NCBI RefSeq assembly: GCF_033807715.1 | Contig: NC_084587.1 | Location: 12,067,442-12,131,441, forward strand | DNA: 64,000 nucleotides | Source: Cololabis saira | Lineage: Eukaryota; Chordata; Actinopteri; Beloniformes; Belonidae | Direction: 5' to 3' | Shown here: positions 9,688-21,159 of the stretch, in pieces | How positions within the stretch are numbered: position 1 is the stretch's first letter | Layout of the letters: each line of letters opens with the position of its first letter | Translations under genes and position numbers: made by a program | The notes under the pieces: model-generated | What the model saw: only the letters and a program-made list of their open reading frames with translations | What the model was told of the DNA's origin: nothing | Database searches by the model: none

Positions 9688-12111
9688 AAATAATAATAAT
9701 AATAATAATTAAAGCTGCAAGCAGCGATGAACGGGCCCTCGCACTCACGGCCACCGCCCCCCATAAGCATATCAGAAACGACACCACCCACGACTTCCTA
9801 TGTCAAACCATTCAAAAGTTATAGCAGAAAAAAGGGACAACCAATCAGAAGAAGGGGCGGGGCTAATTTGCACCAATTATGGTCAAGGACTCAATACCGA
9901 GTCCGATGACACCACCCAGGACTTCCTATGTCAAACCATTCAAAAGTTATGGCAGATAAAAGTATTCTAGGGGGCGCTGTTGAGCCGTTAGGCCACGCCC
10001 ATTAATGCAAACCATGAAATATCAAATTTATCGCCAAGTCTGGCTTGCATGCAAAATTTGGTGACTTTTGGGAAACTATCAAATATCGACCAATCAGATG
10101 AAGGGTGGGCGCGCTTTTTGGCGTCTAGCGTCGCCACGGTAACGCTTTTGAAAGAGAAAAGTAATGCGTGGTGTCGGAGGATGGAGACGCACATTTTGAT
10201 GTATAACACACCTTGGTGCTCGTTACGGTTCGGGCTGAATTAACTGCCGAAGGAATGGCATAAATTTCGCCAAAATGACACAATGTATTCAAAATGGCCG
10301 ACATCCTGTTCGGTTTCGGCCATGGCTCCAAGAGACTTTTCTTTAAGTTGTGCCATGATACAGGTGTGTAGCGATTTTCGTGCATGTACGTCAAACCGTA
10401 TTGTGGGGCTTGAGGCACAAAGTTTTCCGGGGGGCGCTGTTGAGCCATTTTGCCACGCCCATTAATGCAAACCATGAAATATTACATTTATCGCCAGGCC
10501 TGGCTTGCATGCCAAATTTGGTGCCTTTTGGGGAACTATCAAATATGGACCAATCAGATGAAGGGGGGGTGCGCTTGTTGGCGTCTTGCATCGCCACGGT
10601 AACACTTTTGAAAGAGAAAAGTAATGCGTGTAGTCGCAGGATGGAGACGCACATTTTGATGTATAACACACCTGGGTGCACGTTACGGTTCGGGCTGAAT
10701 TAACTGCCGAAGGAATGGAATACATTTCGCCAAAATGACACAATTTATTCAAAATGGCCGACATCCTGTTCGGTTTCGGCCATGGCTCCAAGAGACTTTT
10801 CTTTAAGTTGTGCCATGATACAGGTGTGTAGCGATTTTCGTGCATGTACGTCAAACCGTATTGTGGGGCTTGAGGCCCAAAGTTTTCCGGGGGGCGCTGT
10901 TGAGCCATTTTGCCACGCCCATTAATGCAAACCATGAAATATCAAATTTATCGCCAGGCCTGGCTTGCATGCCAAATTTGGTGCATTTTGGGGAACTATC
11001 AAATATGGACCAATCAGATGAAGGGGGGGGGGTGCATTTGTTGGCGTCTAGCGTCGCCACGGTAACACTTTTGAAAGAGAAAAGTAATGCGTGTAGTCGC
11101 AGGATGGAGACGCACATTTTGATGTATAACACATCTGGGTTCACGATACGGTTCGGGCTGAATTAACTCTCAAAGGAATGGCATATATTGCTCCAAAATT
11201 ACGCAATTAATTCAGAATGTTCAAAATGGCCGACTTCCTGTTCGGTTTCTGCCATGGCGCCAAGAGACTTTTCTTTTAGGTGCTACATGATACAGGAGTG
11301 TACCAATTTACGTTCATGTACGTCAAACCGTATTATGGGGCTTGAGGCGCAAAGTTTTCTCTGTCTGAACCAACCAGATGAAGGGTGGGCGCGCTTTTTG
11401 GCGTCTAGCGTCGCCACGGTAACGCTTTTGAAAGAGAAAAGTAATGCGTGGTGTCGCAGGATGGAGACGCACATTTTTATGTATAACACACCTGGGTGCA
11501 CGTTACGGTTTGGGCTGAATTAACTGCCGAAGGAATGGCATAAATTTCGCTAAAATGACACGATTAATTCAAAATGGCCAACATCCTGTTCGGTTTCGGG
11601 CATGACCCCAAGAGACTTTTGTTTAAGTTGTCACATGATACAGGTGTGTACTGATTTTCGTGCATGTACGTCAAACCGTATCGTGGGGCTTGAGGCACAA
11701 AGTTTTCAAGGGGGCGCTGTTGAGCCATTTTGCCACGCCCATTAATGCAAACCTTTAAATATCAAATTTTTCGCCAGGCCTGACTAGGGTGCAAAATTTG
11801 GTGACTTTTTGGGAATGTTAAGGGGGTCAAAAAGGCCTTTACTTTGTCAGGAAAATAATAATAATAATAAAAATTCCTGCAAATACAATAGGGCCTTCGC
11901 ACTGAAGGTGCTCGGGCCCTAATAATAAAAATTCCTGCAAATACAATAGGGCCTTCGCACTGAAGGTGCTCGGGCCCTAATAATAATAAAAATTCCTGCA
12001 AATACAATAGGGCCTTCGCACTGAAGGTGCTCGGGCCCTAATAATAATAATAATAATAAAAATTCCTGCAAATACAATAGGGCCTTCGCACTGCAAGTGC
12101 TCGGGCCCTAA
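9688..12111 (+). repeat. TAA junction and family E, copy E4, with four reiterated 3' ends
   Basis: A TAA run leads into the 5' hairpin at 9709. The body includes tandem monomers with a 460-461 bp period (for example 10391-10850 and 10851-11311). The 3' end is reiterated four times between about 11860 and 12111, each module being AAAATTCCTGCAAATACAAT plus the GGGCC...GGCCC hairpin and CCCTAATAA. The last hairpin has a mutated inner stem (TGCAAGTGC). Confidence 0.8.
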
Positions 12112-12848
12112 ATATATACAGTATGTACAGTACTCGAGTTGTAAAAAAAAATCAGGGGGGATGGTGGATTTTATCATATGGGGACAGATAATTTGTGCTG
12201 ATTACAAATAATATAATATATTACAAATAATAGCACTGACCAAAACACCTGCAGGAATACTGCAGGAATGACATAGCAGCAGTTAAATGCAGCCTTCTGT
12301 AAGCTTTAAATATCCACTGGGCTTACATCAAATACATCAAAACACAACAATAAAAAACAGTTTTCTGAACTTATTAATATGCGTTTACAGGATAAGTCTA
12401 AATTAGTTTCTAGTTAAAATGTCTCATTTTAGTAAAAAAAAAATCTTATTACACTTAAAACAAGACTCATCACTGGAAAAAACAACAATTTTCACCTGTT
12501 TCAAGTAGATTTTCCCTTGAAATAAGTAGAAAAATCTGCCAGTGGAACAAGATTTTTATGCTTGTAATGAGAAGATAAATCTTGTCCCACTGGCAGATTT
12601 TTCTACTTATTTCAAGGGAAAGTTTACGTGAAACAGGTGAAAATTGTCAAATAAGTTATTTTTCTGGTTTTATTTTTCTGGTGATGACTCTAAATGTTGA
12701 AATAGCAGTAAAACCACATTCATTGATGAAATGACATAAGGGATGGAAAGGGGGGATGGCAGTTTTACAGGGGGGATGATTTGGACCGTTTTTATTTCAG
12801 GGGGGGATGCCATCCCCCCTCATCCCCCCTCATCTCCAGTACTGAGTA

Positions 12849-12850
<2 letters not shown>
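12112..12850. mobile_element. Unclassified repeat flanks around a hairpin MITE
   Basis: G-rich blocks with the motif GGGGGGATG recur at 12156-12167 and 12748-12840, with their complement CATCCCCCC near 12809-12832, suggesting an old inverted-end element. Inside it sits the hairpin MITE at 12469-12685. No gene is seen. Confidence 0.4.
12469..12685. mobile_element. Hairpin MITE with arms of about 70 nt
   Basis: The ends ATCACTGGAAAAA and TTTTTCTGGTGAT are inverted repeats. The arms at 12485-12553 and about 12577-12647 are complementary (ACAATTTTCACCTGTTTC pairs with GAAACAGGTGAAAATTGT) around a loop of about 22 nt. The superfamily is not certain because no clean TSD was found. Confidence 0.65.
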
Positions 12851-12853
<3 letters not shown>

Positions 12854-12935
<82 letters not shown>

Positions 12936-12942
12936 TATATAT
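12854..12942. repeat. (TA)n microsatellite
   Basis: About 40 TA units follow a short GTGTGT run. Open frames of alternating I and Y residues across it are artefacts. Confidence 0.95.
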
Positions 12943-13178
12943 ATACCGGTATATGTTTGTAGACAAGAAGGCAAGACAGCTCTTGGGCAGACCTCACGGA
13001 TCCACCAACATGTTCGAAACGGAGTAGGATTGAAGTAAACACTTATCGAGTCCTACCCCTGAATCCTGCATACGTTCTTACATATAACAAGACTTTCAAT
13101 AAGCTTACTTATAAAACACACATAACCAAACACCCCTACTTTAATAACTATTCAATATAGTGATATAATACTCAAGTA

Positions 13179-13769
13179 CCGTATTTTCCGCACTATAAGG
13201 CGCACCGCATTATAAGGCACTACATTAGAGGCTGGGGTTACGTTATGCATCCATTAGACCAAGGGTCGACAACCTGCGGCTCCGGAGCCGCATGCGGCTC
13301 TTTCATCCTTATGCTGCGGCTCGGGAAAATAAATTACAAAAAAAAAAAACTAAGTATTTAATTGAAGTGTATTTTATTTGCGTTAGTTCTTCTTCTAAAT
13401 AAATAAATCCAGTTCATTCCAGGCTCTTATACTACCCTGTTAGGCTTGTAACTGGGGCTGGGGAGCTAAAACCCTTGAAAAAGAACTGTTTTGCAGCTTC
13501 TTTACGTGTGCTGGCTGTAACTGTAACTCTGTAACTCCAGTGTAGTTAATTCAGCCTGGAGTGAGGAGACCCATCCAATATGGCGGCCACGCTGGATTAC
13601 GTTCCAGCATATCATGAGGCGTCTACGTATATATATGTCTATGGTTGCGAGACCTGTTGCGGCTCAATATTGATCCATATATAAGGTGCACCGGATTATA
13701 AGGCGCATGGTCAGCTTTTGAAAAAATGTAAGGCTTTTAGGTGCGCCTTATAGTGCAGTGAAAATACAG
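13179..13769. mobile_element. MITE with TA target site (CCGTATTTTC ends)
   Basis: The left end CCGTATTTTCCGCACTATAA and right end TTATAGTGCAGTGAAAATAC are inverted repeats flanked by TA, as in Tc1/mariner/pogo-type elements. A related, better preserved member is at 18235-19224. An older CGGCTC-rich element is nested at 13260-13665. Confidence 0.65.
13260..13665. mobile_element. Decayed hAT-type element (GGTCGACAACCTGCGGCTC end)
   Basis: The left end resembles the CAGGGGTCGGCAACCCGCGG end seen intact at 35568, 40319 and 55018. The right part contains TTGCGGCTCAATATT. A GGATTACG block and one AATATGGCGGCC motif lie inside. Both ends are eroded and no TSD was found. Confidence 0.4.
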
Positions 13770-13919
13770 TATATGTATAAATCTATATGTATATAAATCT
13801 ATATATCTACATATATTAATAAATGTACATATCTACATATTTATTCGCATCTGTATTTTGAATAGAATGTTTCTTTCTAAATTGTGTTTCTTTCTAAATT
13901 GTGATATGTTTTGACTTTG

Positions 13920-14100
13920 TTTTAGCTCCAAGCTCAGGCTGTTCCACAGTTTCACTCCGTAGGTCGACATACAGAAGCTCTTCAGTGTTGTGCGTCTGTT
14001 GAGAACTTTTAAATGAAACTGACCCCTGAGGTTGTAGCCTCCCTCTCTTTCAAAAAATACCCCCTGTATATGTCCCGTTCATGAATCATTCTTTGCTTTG
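13920..14100 (-). pseudogene. LINE ORF2 C-terminal fragment
   Basis: On the minus strand the segment reads FEREGGYNLRGQFHLK, and soon after CMSTYGVKLWNSL. This matches the C-terminal tail that recurs in fish non-LTR retrotransposons (a YNLRG block followed by a GVKLWN block). The same tail is seen at 44060-44370 (+) and 53250-53540 (-). It is a short 3'-proximal remnant with no reverse transcriptase core. Confidence 0.55.
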
Positions 14101-15806
14101 AACATTAGTTGTGAAATTTTAGTGATTTGGATTGTAAAAATAATTGCTCTTTTCTGTTGTTGAAAATGTCTCGGACGATGACTGTTGAGCAGCTTACATC
14201 TTGTACATTTGAGAAACTGCAACAGTTTGCGTCTTCAGCTCCTAAATGATGTGGCAAAAGGGTAAACATGGCTCTTTTACGTTTTTTTACTCTTTTTATG
14301 TGGAGTTTATCAGTGACGATGCAGCAGATCATTTCCTTTGTGACGCCAAGATTCAGAAAACATGAAGAGCATCCTTTAAGGTCTTTCTTACGTTTTATAA
14401 AGCTCTGCAACGCCTCTGGAAATGAGGTTTGTACTTTTAACCCAAACAGTTGCACATTTCCACCACTATCTCGGCGTGACTGAACGTCACATTAAAGTGC
14501 TGTCAGCAGCTCAGCGAGCGAGAGGCTCTGTGCTTTTCTCTGCACCGTTTTTATTTCTCTCCGTGATAGAATCTGACATTTTTACACCACAAACGCTGAA
14601 CGCAGACGATAAAAGTCTTACATGTGAAACACCAGAGGCATGTTGGCTGTTGAAGGGGGTTAAGTTTGTGTCGGCTCTTGACGAGCCCGGTGAAGTTCTC
14701 ATACTTGATGGGAATAAAAAAAAAAAAAACTGCAATAATGTTATCTTAAAACGGGAGCGTAATTAATCAACGACTTGAGTTTACGTGGTTTGATTTGAGG
14801 CCGTGTAAAACTACATAACCAAGTCTGCTCATATGTTGACAGCAGTCAGTATCTGGAGGCAGAAACATGCTGTTCATTAACCAGTTTCAGCTTTCTGCAG
14901 AGAGCTGATGAATTGAGCCTATTATAAGCTGACACTGTAGGACATCATTTGCATGATATGATTTACCAGGAAGGAAAAAAGAAAGTCGCCCCCAGAAACT
15001 ACTAAACCTCAACATATAATTATCTTTGTATCCATTGTGCTTTTAAGCATCTTCATGCTCCTCGTAGGCAAAAGCTGTCAGTAAAGGTTTCAGTACAATA
15101 CCTTTACATGTAAAACTCCATGTTCTTAAGATTTCTTTTAAATATAAATGTTAAATTTGGAAACTTTTCAGCATATGAGAAGTGGAAAGGGGGCTAAAGA
15201 TGACTGAGTAACTGACTGGGCGATATGTCTTGGTGTTTATTCTTATTGTGTTATATCAAACACAAAACCCAGAACACTTTATTACCGTTAGGTGGATGTT
15301 TGCAGTTCGGGATTAAATCTGGTTCCACCTGAGATCCAGTTCCTAACCAGTAATAACTCAAGAGTTAGGTACAAGCATCTGCTGTGTTGGAGGTTGAATT
15401 AATTTGTTTGTGAGCTTTAGTGTCAATGTTAGTGTCCTGGGACTCCAAAACATTGTTTTTATATATTTAGTGCAATATTAATATCATTTTCTAGTGGAAC
15501 ACATTTTTACTGTTTTTATTTCAAAATTTAAGATTCGTTTTTTTCAAATAACTCTGTTTATAATGGTCTCATAGCTTCAGTTATCCTATTTCTATGTTAA
15601 CACACTTTTCTGAGGTTTTATTGGAAAGATAATTAAAAAAATTATACTTTTTATTTATAGGTCCCTTTCATGACACTCAAAGTCACCATACAGATACAAG
15701 TAAAATGCTCAATAAAAACAATAAAATACAGACACTACATAAGTGAAAAAAAAAAAAAAAAATGATGAATAAATAGATAATAGGATGATGATGAATGGAG
15801 TATATA
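14101..15806. other. No gene recognised
   Basis: I see no exon, RNA gene or clear repeat boundary. A minus-strand open frame at 14105-14455 has no recognisable motif. The remainder is ordinary AT-rich intronic-looking sequence with short homopolymers. Confidence 0.6.
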
Positions 15807-16188
15807 CAGGGTTTCCGCGGGGTTTTAAAAAGTATTAAAAAGTGATAAATGAAAATTGCCAAATTTAAGGCCATTAAAAGTGTTAAATTCACTGTCAGAG
15901 GTATTATTTTTTTTAAATTGTTATTATTTTTTACCTTTTACATTTTAAGCAGTCTATTTTATTGTCATTCACAAAGTGAAATAAATGTGAAACATCTGGT
16001 CAACATCAATGAGTCTATAAATCTGTTCTGTATAGTGTTCTATAGGTCAAAATCTGTATTAATGTTAAAAGGTCTGTGATTAACACTGTTTAACAATGTT
16101 GTGACAGTTTTTAAAAAAATTCTGAAGGTAACGAAAAAGGTATTAAATTGGTATTAAATTTAACATAAGGATTGCTGTATAAACCCTG
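15807..16188. mobile_element. Decayed hAT-like MITE (CAGGGTTTCCGCGGGG end)
   Basis: The left end CAGGGTTTCCGCGGGGTTTT and right end TGTATAAACCCTG are partial inverted repeats. The interior has recurrent TATTAAA motifs. The flanks are TATA-rich, so an 8-bp TSD cannot be proved. Confidence 0.45.
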
Positions 16189-16257
16189 ATATATTATTAC
16201 GAAAGGGGCAAAGCAGAGCTGGCAGTCTGTCAGCGGGACTGAACGCCACCGTTAGAC

Positions 16258-17250
16258 AGTCAGTTCAATTAAATTTTATTTATATAGCGTCTATTACGGT
16301 ACAACACAAGTTACAGGCCTGCTACAGGCCTGTTAAGGCCCTGATACAGCCCTGTAACTGCCCTGTTACGGCCCTGTTACCGCCATGTTACGGCCCAGAT
16401 ACAGCCCTGTTGCCGGCCTGTTACATCTCTGTTACGGCCCTGTTACAGCCCTGTTACAGGCCTGTAACGGCCCTGTTACGGCCCTGTAACTGCCCTGTTA
16501 CAGCCCTGTTACATCTCTGTTACGGCCCTGATACAGCCCTGTTACGGCCCTGATACAGCCCTGATACGGCCCTGATACAGCCCTGTTACGGCCCTGTTAC
16601 GGCCCTGATACAGGCCTGATACAGCCCTGTTACGGCCCTGATACAGCCCTGATACAGCCCTGTTAAGGCCCTGATACAGCCCTGTTACGGCCCTGTAACT
16701 GCCCTGTTACAGCCCTGTTACATCTCTGTTACGGCCCTGATACAGCCCTGTTACGGCCCTGATACAGCCCTGATACGGCCCTGATACAGCCCTGTTACGG
16801 CCCTGTTACGGCCCTGATACAGGCCTGATACAGCCCTGTTACGGCCCTGATACAGCCCTGATACAGCCCTGTTAAGGCCCTGATACAGCCCTGTTACGGC
16901 CCTGATACAGCCCTGATACAGCCCTGTTAAGGCCCTGATACAGCCCTGTTACGGCCCTGTTACGGCCCTGATACAGGCCTGTTACGGCCCTGATACAGCC
17001 CTGTAACTGCCCTGTTACAGGCCTGTTACGGCCCTGATACAGCCCTGTAACTCCCCTGTTACGGCCCTGTTACCGCCATGTTACGGCCCAGATACAGCCC
17101 TGTTTCGGCCTGTTACAGGCCTGTTACGGCCCTGATACTGCCCTGTAACTGCCCTGTTACAGCCCTGTTACATCTCTGTTACGGCCCTGATACAGCCCTG
17201 TTACGGCCCTGATACAGCCCTGTTACAGGCCTGTTACGGCCCTGTAACTA
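16258..17250 (+). repeat. 11-bp minisatellite (CCCTGTTACGG/CCCTGATACAG), about 0.94 kb
   Basis: From about 16311 to 17249 the sequence is a tandem array of 11-bp units that vary at two or three positions (GGCCCTGTTAC, AGCCCTGATAC and similar). A higher-order pattern is visible: the block starting CAGCCCTGTTACATCTCTG at 16501 recurs at 16710, i.e. 209 bp or 19 units later, with the following units in the same order. The array directly follows AATTAAATTTTATTTATATA (16268-16287), which looks like the reverse complement of a LINE 3' tail. Confidence 0.9.
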
Positions 17251-18234
17251 CCTCCCCAGGTGAAGCAGGAAGGGCAACAGGACGAGTGTTCTGTCACTCT
17301 GCCTCCTCGGTGAAATTCACAAAGCACAGCAGGCAACTTTCCTGGGTGGATGGACAGATGGTTAGATGAATAAAGTATGAGCTTTACCTGCATGTTTTAC
17401 ATTAATAGGTTAATTTAGTCTTGGTTAGGGGTAAAATAAAAACAAGTCAATTATTTATAATCAACAAGAACAACGGTCCCTGTGAGGAGCCAGAACATGC
17501 CGGTGTGTCACACTGCGCTGGGTGATGGGATCGGGGCGGTGTCTTGTGCACTCACCTGTTTATGCTACATGTGGTTGCCTGGTTACGCTTTATTTTGTCA
17601 GACTAAAAGCACTTCCAAGACTGGAGGTACTGACCCTCACATTCCTGCAATACTGCAAGCTATGCTTTCAAATAAAGAGCTCCTAATTAACAAGCTGCTG
17701 TTGAGCCAAAATCTGGTGCTCTCTCACCCATTTTTGGTGGAAAAGTAAAGTACATAAATTAAAATAACATGTCGATATGTGTTTCTTTTATTTAGCCAAA
17801 AAGTCGCTACATTAAAGGCTGACCAGATGATCATTTCAATAAGCATTTTTTATTTTTCTGTCGTACGTTGAAGCTGAGGAATTACTTTCCTCGGGCCGGG
17901 ACTTTCTGCTCGTCTCCATGGTAGCTATAAGCCCGTTGTGCAAATTAACCACCTAAAATGTAAACCGCTGTTGCGTCAACTCCACATTTTAAGCTGTCAA
18001 CGGTCTGATTCAGAAATGCGAGATATCGTAGAAACTGGGTTGAACCTGATGCATCTGAATAATTCAAGCTGCACCAATGAAATAAACAGAACATCAACAT
18101 TTATGTTGGAAGAAGCAAAGCATAAACAAAACATGTTTGTTGCTTGGTTAAATTAAGCCATTACATTCATTCACACATAACTTCTGCACACTGTCAGCTC
18201 TTGATAATTAGAATCCGACTTGCGCTAGTATTTA
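17251..18234. other. No gene recognised
   Basis: No exon-like or RNA-like feature is supported. An 88-codon open frame at 17482-17748 and a 72-codon frame at 17938-18156 lack recognisable domains and plausible splice context. Confidence 0.55.
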
Positions 18235-19224
18235 CCGTATTTTCTGGACTATAAGTCGCTCCGGAGTACAAGTCGCACCAGCTATAAGATGCATAATTAA
18301 GAAGGAAAAATCATATATAAGTCGCACTGGAGTAGAAAATCCAATGAAATCTTCATCCTCAGTGTCACTTTTAAACAACTCTGGTAACTCCGGAGGTAGA
18401 AGATGCGGCGCTTCCTCTTCTACGTCGCTTACGTCAGACTCATCATCAGTTGCAGTTTAGTGTGAAAATAACATGAGAAATGATATAATGGTAATAATGT
18501 GCTTATAATTTCACACATAAATCGCTCCAGAGTATAAGTCGCACCCCCGGCCAAACTATGAAAAAAAAACGCGACTTAAGGGGCTGGGCGATATGGACCA
18601 AAAGTCATATCTCGATATTTTCTAGCTGAATGGCGATACTCGATATATATCGATATTTTTTCTGTGCCATAATTGGAGTTTCCCCAAAGCATTATAGTAT
18701 AGCATCTCTGTTAGCTTCATTTTTTTCTGAGGCAAACCCTTAAAAAAACAGTCAGTTTTAATACAAAGCCTCGTGCCAAATGTCACACAGGTACATTTAT
18801 TAACAGAGGTCTGCACAATATCAAAATGTATAAAACAAATGAAATAAAAATAAACTGCCTGCATATATAGAATAAAAATGCTTCTTGAATAAAATAGAAC
18901 AAATATCCCTTTTCTGCGTAACAATTAAATAAAAATACACTGTGCAATTAATACAATGTAGACAGTAACAGGCAGACTTTTCCACTGAGGTTGACAGTTG
19001 TGCAAATAACAAAACATTTTTGCAAATCTCAAATAAAACATTCAAGTCAATTTGTCACAAAATAAGCTACGGTATATCAAAATCATAATTTTTATTTTAT
19101 TTTATTTTTTAAATCGATATAAACGATATTGTCTCGTACCATATCGCGTTTGAAAATATATCGATATATATTAAAATCTCGATATATCGCCCAGCCCTAG
19201 CGACTTATAGTCCCGAAAATACGG
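18235..19224. mobile_element. MITE with TA target site, split by a hAT MITE
   Basis: The ends are CCGTATTTTCTGGACTATAA and its inverted partner TTATAGTCCCGAAAATACGG, flanked by TA (18233-18234 and 19225-19226). Several internal TATAAGTCGC motifs recur in the left half. The right end is separated from the left body by the nested element at 18579-19199. Confidence 0.8.
18579..19199. mobile_element. hAT MITE, GGGCTGGGCGATAT family (nested)
   Basis: The ends are GGGGCTGGGCGATATGG and ATATCGCCCAGCCCTA. The 8-bp TSD GCGACTTA is at 18571-18578 and 19200-19207. It interrupts the TA-type MITE, so it is younger. A second copy in the opposite orientation is at 46321-46948. The ATCGATAT-rich subterminal blocks are shared by both. 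Confidence 0.85.
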
Positions 19225-19992
19225 TATTTAATCCCAAATGATTACAAGTTAATAAAGTCCCTTTTTGTCATTGCTGTTGCTCGGCAAACGTCAGATCTGA
19301 AGTTGGGTTTTGCACCCATCACTCAGTAAAGTGCCATCGTCATCACTCTGCCACCAGATTTGAGATGAATCATCTTCTGAAATTATTTCCCCCGAACAAA
19401 AATAGTAAGTTTAATTCAATCAGGACATTATGGGATCCTTTAAAACAAAATGTATTTAACGCAGCGTCGAAATAGGGTCATTGATAATTAAAAAGCCGGA
19501 TATGACATTAATTAAGACGTCAAGTGAGTTTGATTAGAAACATGATGATGAAGCAAGTCGGGCTGAAACTGAGCAGCGGCGGGCGGCGGTGGAGGCGGAG
19601 GAGAGATGGGGAGAGGGCGGGAGATGAAAGGTGGTGAACGACGAGTGTGATGAAGTGGAAAAGGCAGAGGGCCGGAGGCAACGATGTGTGCACTGCCACT
19701 TGGGTGTGTGTTTTTGTGTTTGCGAGTTCTGAGGGTTCGGCTGTTTTCTCTCTCAGCCGTAACAGCAACCTCCTCTTCGGCTCTTCCCTCCCGTCCTCCT
19801 GCACCGGGGCGCGTCGAGCTGAGGGCCGATGTGTCGCCCTGCCTCCGCAGATCTAATTGGAGACAGGCTTTGATTGGCGTGACATGGAGATGAGTTGCTG
19901 AATCCTTTCAGCTCTCCGCCTGTGGATCGCGCTGCTCGGCTGTTGAACAGCAGCCGCACGCTGACGCAGCAGCAGCCGCCGCAGAGCCAGTG
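19225..19992. other. No gene recognised
   Basis: This is unique-looking sequence, moderately GC-rich between 19560 and 19990. Overlapping short open frames on both strands here have no recognisable domain. No splice-flanked exon is supported. Confidence 0.5.
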
Positions 19993-20939
19993 TAGTGTTG
20001 TTTCTGTCAGCCTGTTTCAATTTTAGTTTTAGTCTAGTCTTTGGGTCAAGCTATCATTTTAGTTTGTATTAGTTTTAGTCGCGTTCATTCTCCTTTTAGT
20101 CGTGTCAAGTTTCAGTCGACTAAAAGTCTGAGCATTTTAGTCTTATTTTGGTCAGAATTGTCCAGGACCATTTTAATCTGGTTTTAGTCAAAGCTTGTAT
20201 TTAGCCAAACCCATTTTACAATTCAAACAAGGTTATCTTATTATTATATTATTGTTACCTTATAGACTCAATAATACATTCATTCCAGATACAGAAGACT
20301 CTAATTTGAGTTTACAACATATTTATTTTTCTGCATTTCTCCCCATCTTTTTCTTTTTCCACGACACATTGGGTTTTCTTTTCCACGTCTATGTAGGAAA
20401 GTGTATCCAAAGATGGATCTTCTTCTTCTTCTCCAGCCTCAGAGCAGATCCCCGCGTGGCCGGCCATCGGTCCCTTTCTCTATGTAACTTTGTTTTTAAT
20501 GGACGTGAACCTAGAGCTCTGCGTTAACGGCATCAGCCTCTAACTCTGCAGCTGCATCTTCTGGATCTGATTCCCCGCTGCAGCGACTGGGATTGAGGAC
20601 TAACGTCACCCAGCAGAACTAAACCAGAGGAAACTACTGAAAACATGGACATTAAACCAGAGAAACTACTGAAAACTGAAAAAGATTAAGGTTCTTTGTT
20701 AGAACATTTCGTCTCGTCTCGTTTTGGTCAACGAAAATGAAGACACATTTTAGCAGAGTTTTTATTTTGTAATCTACATTTTAGTCTCGTTTTTATTCCT
20801 CTACGATATTGCATTATTTAATCATCGTTATCGTCACATGACCAGCATTTTCGTTGCGTCTCGTCTCATTTTCCTCAGGTGATAAAGGTTCGTTGACGAC
20901 AATATTTCGTCATGATTTTCGTTGACGAAAGCAACTTTA
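19993..20939. mobile_element. hAT-like MITE with GTTGACGAAAGC end, copy 1
   Basis: The left end is AGTGTTGTTTCTGTCAG and the right end GACGAAAGCAACTTTA. The interior is rich in TTTTAGTC/GTCTCGTCTCG motifs. An inverted copy lies at 47416-48235, and both carry the same open frame of about 100 codons, which I regard as a repeat shadow. The flanks GCCAGTGT and GCCAGCAT are a possible decayed 8-bp TSD. Confidence 0.65.
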
Positions 20940-21159
20940 GCCAGCATGTCTTGTAATACCACTTTGTCCCACTGTGCATTTTGCTGTCTCACCACAACAA
21001 CCTCCTCTTCTGAAGTCAGCGTTTTAGCTTTGTACGACCCGCTTCATATGTACAGCAAATGGATCGGGGTGTGAAGGTTTAGAAAAGAGAGTTTTAATAA
21101 GTCGACTCTGATCCGAGTTTGTGATGTCACAGCATCCAGGAAACCTAATGCATCTTCAA

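Noticed and set aside
12743..13042. Overlapping frames with long alternating I/Y stretches
   Set aside because: These are produced by the (TA)n microsatellite at 12854-12942; the same applies at 6829-7255, 42600-42870 and 44056-44304.
16311..17250. CRISPR-like array of short repeats
   Set aside because: The units are contiguous 11-mers without spacers, in a vertebrate genome. It is a minisatellite.
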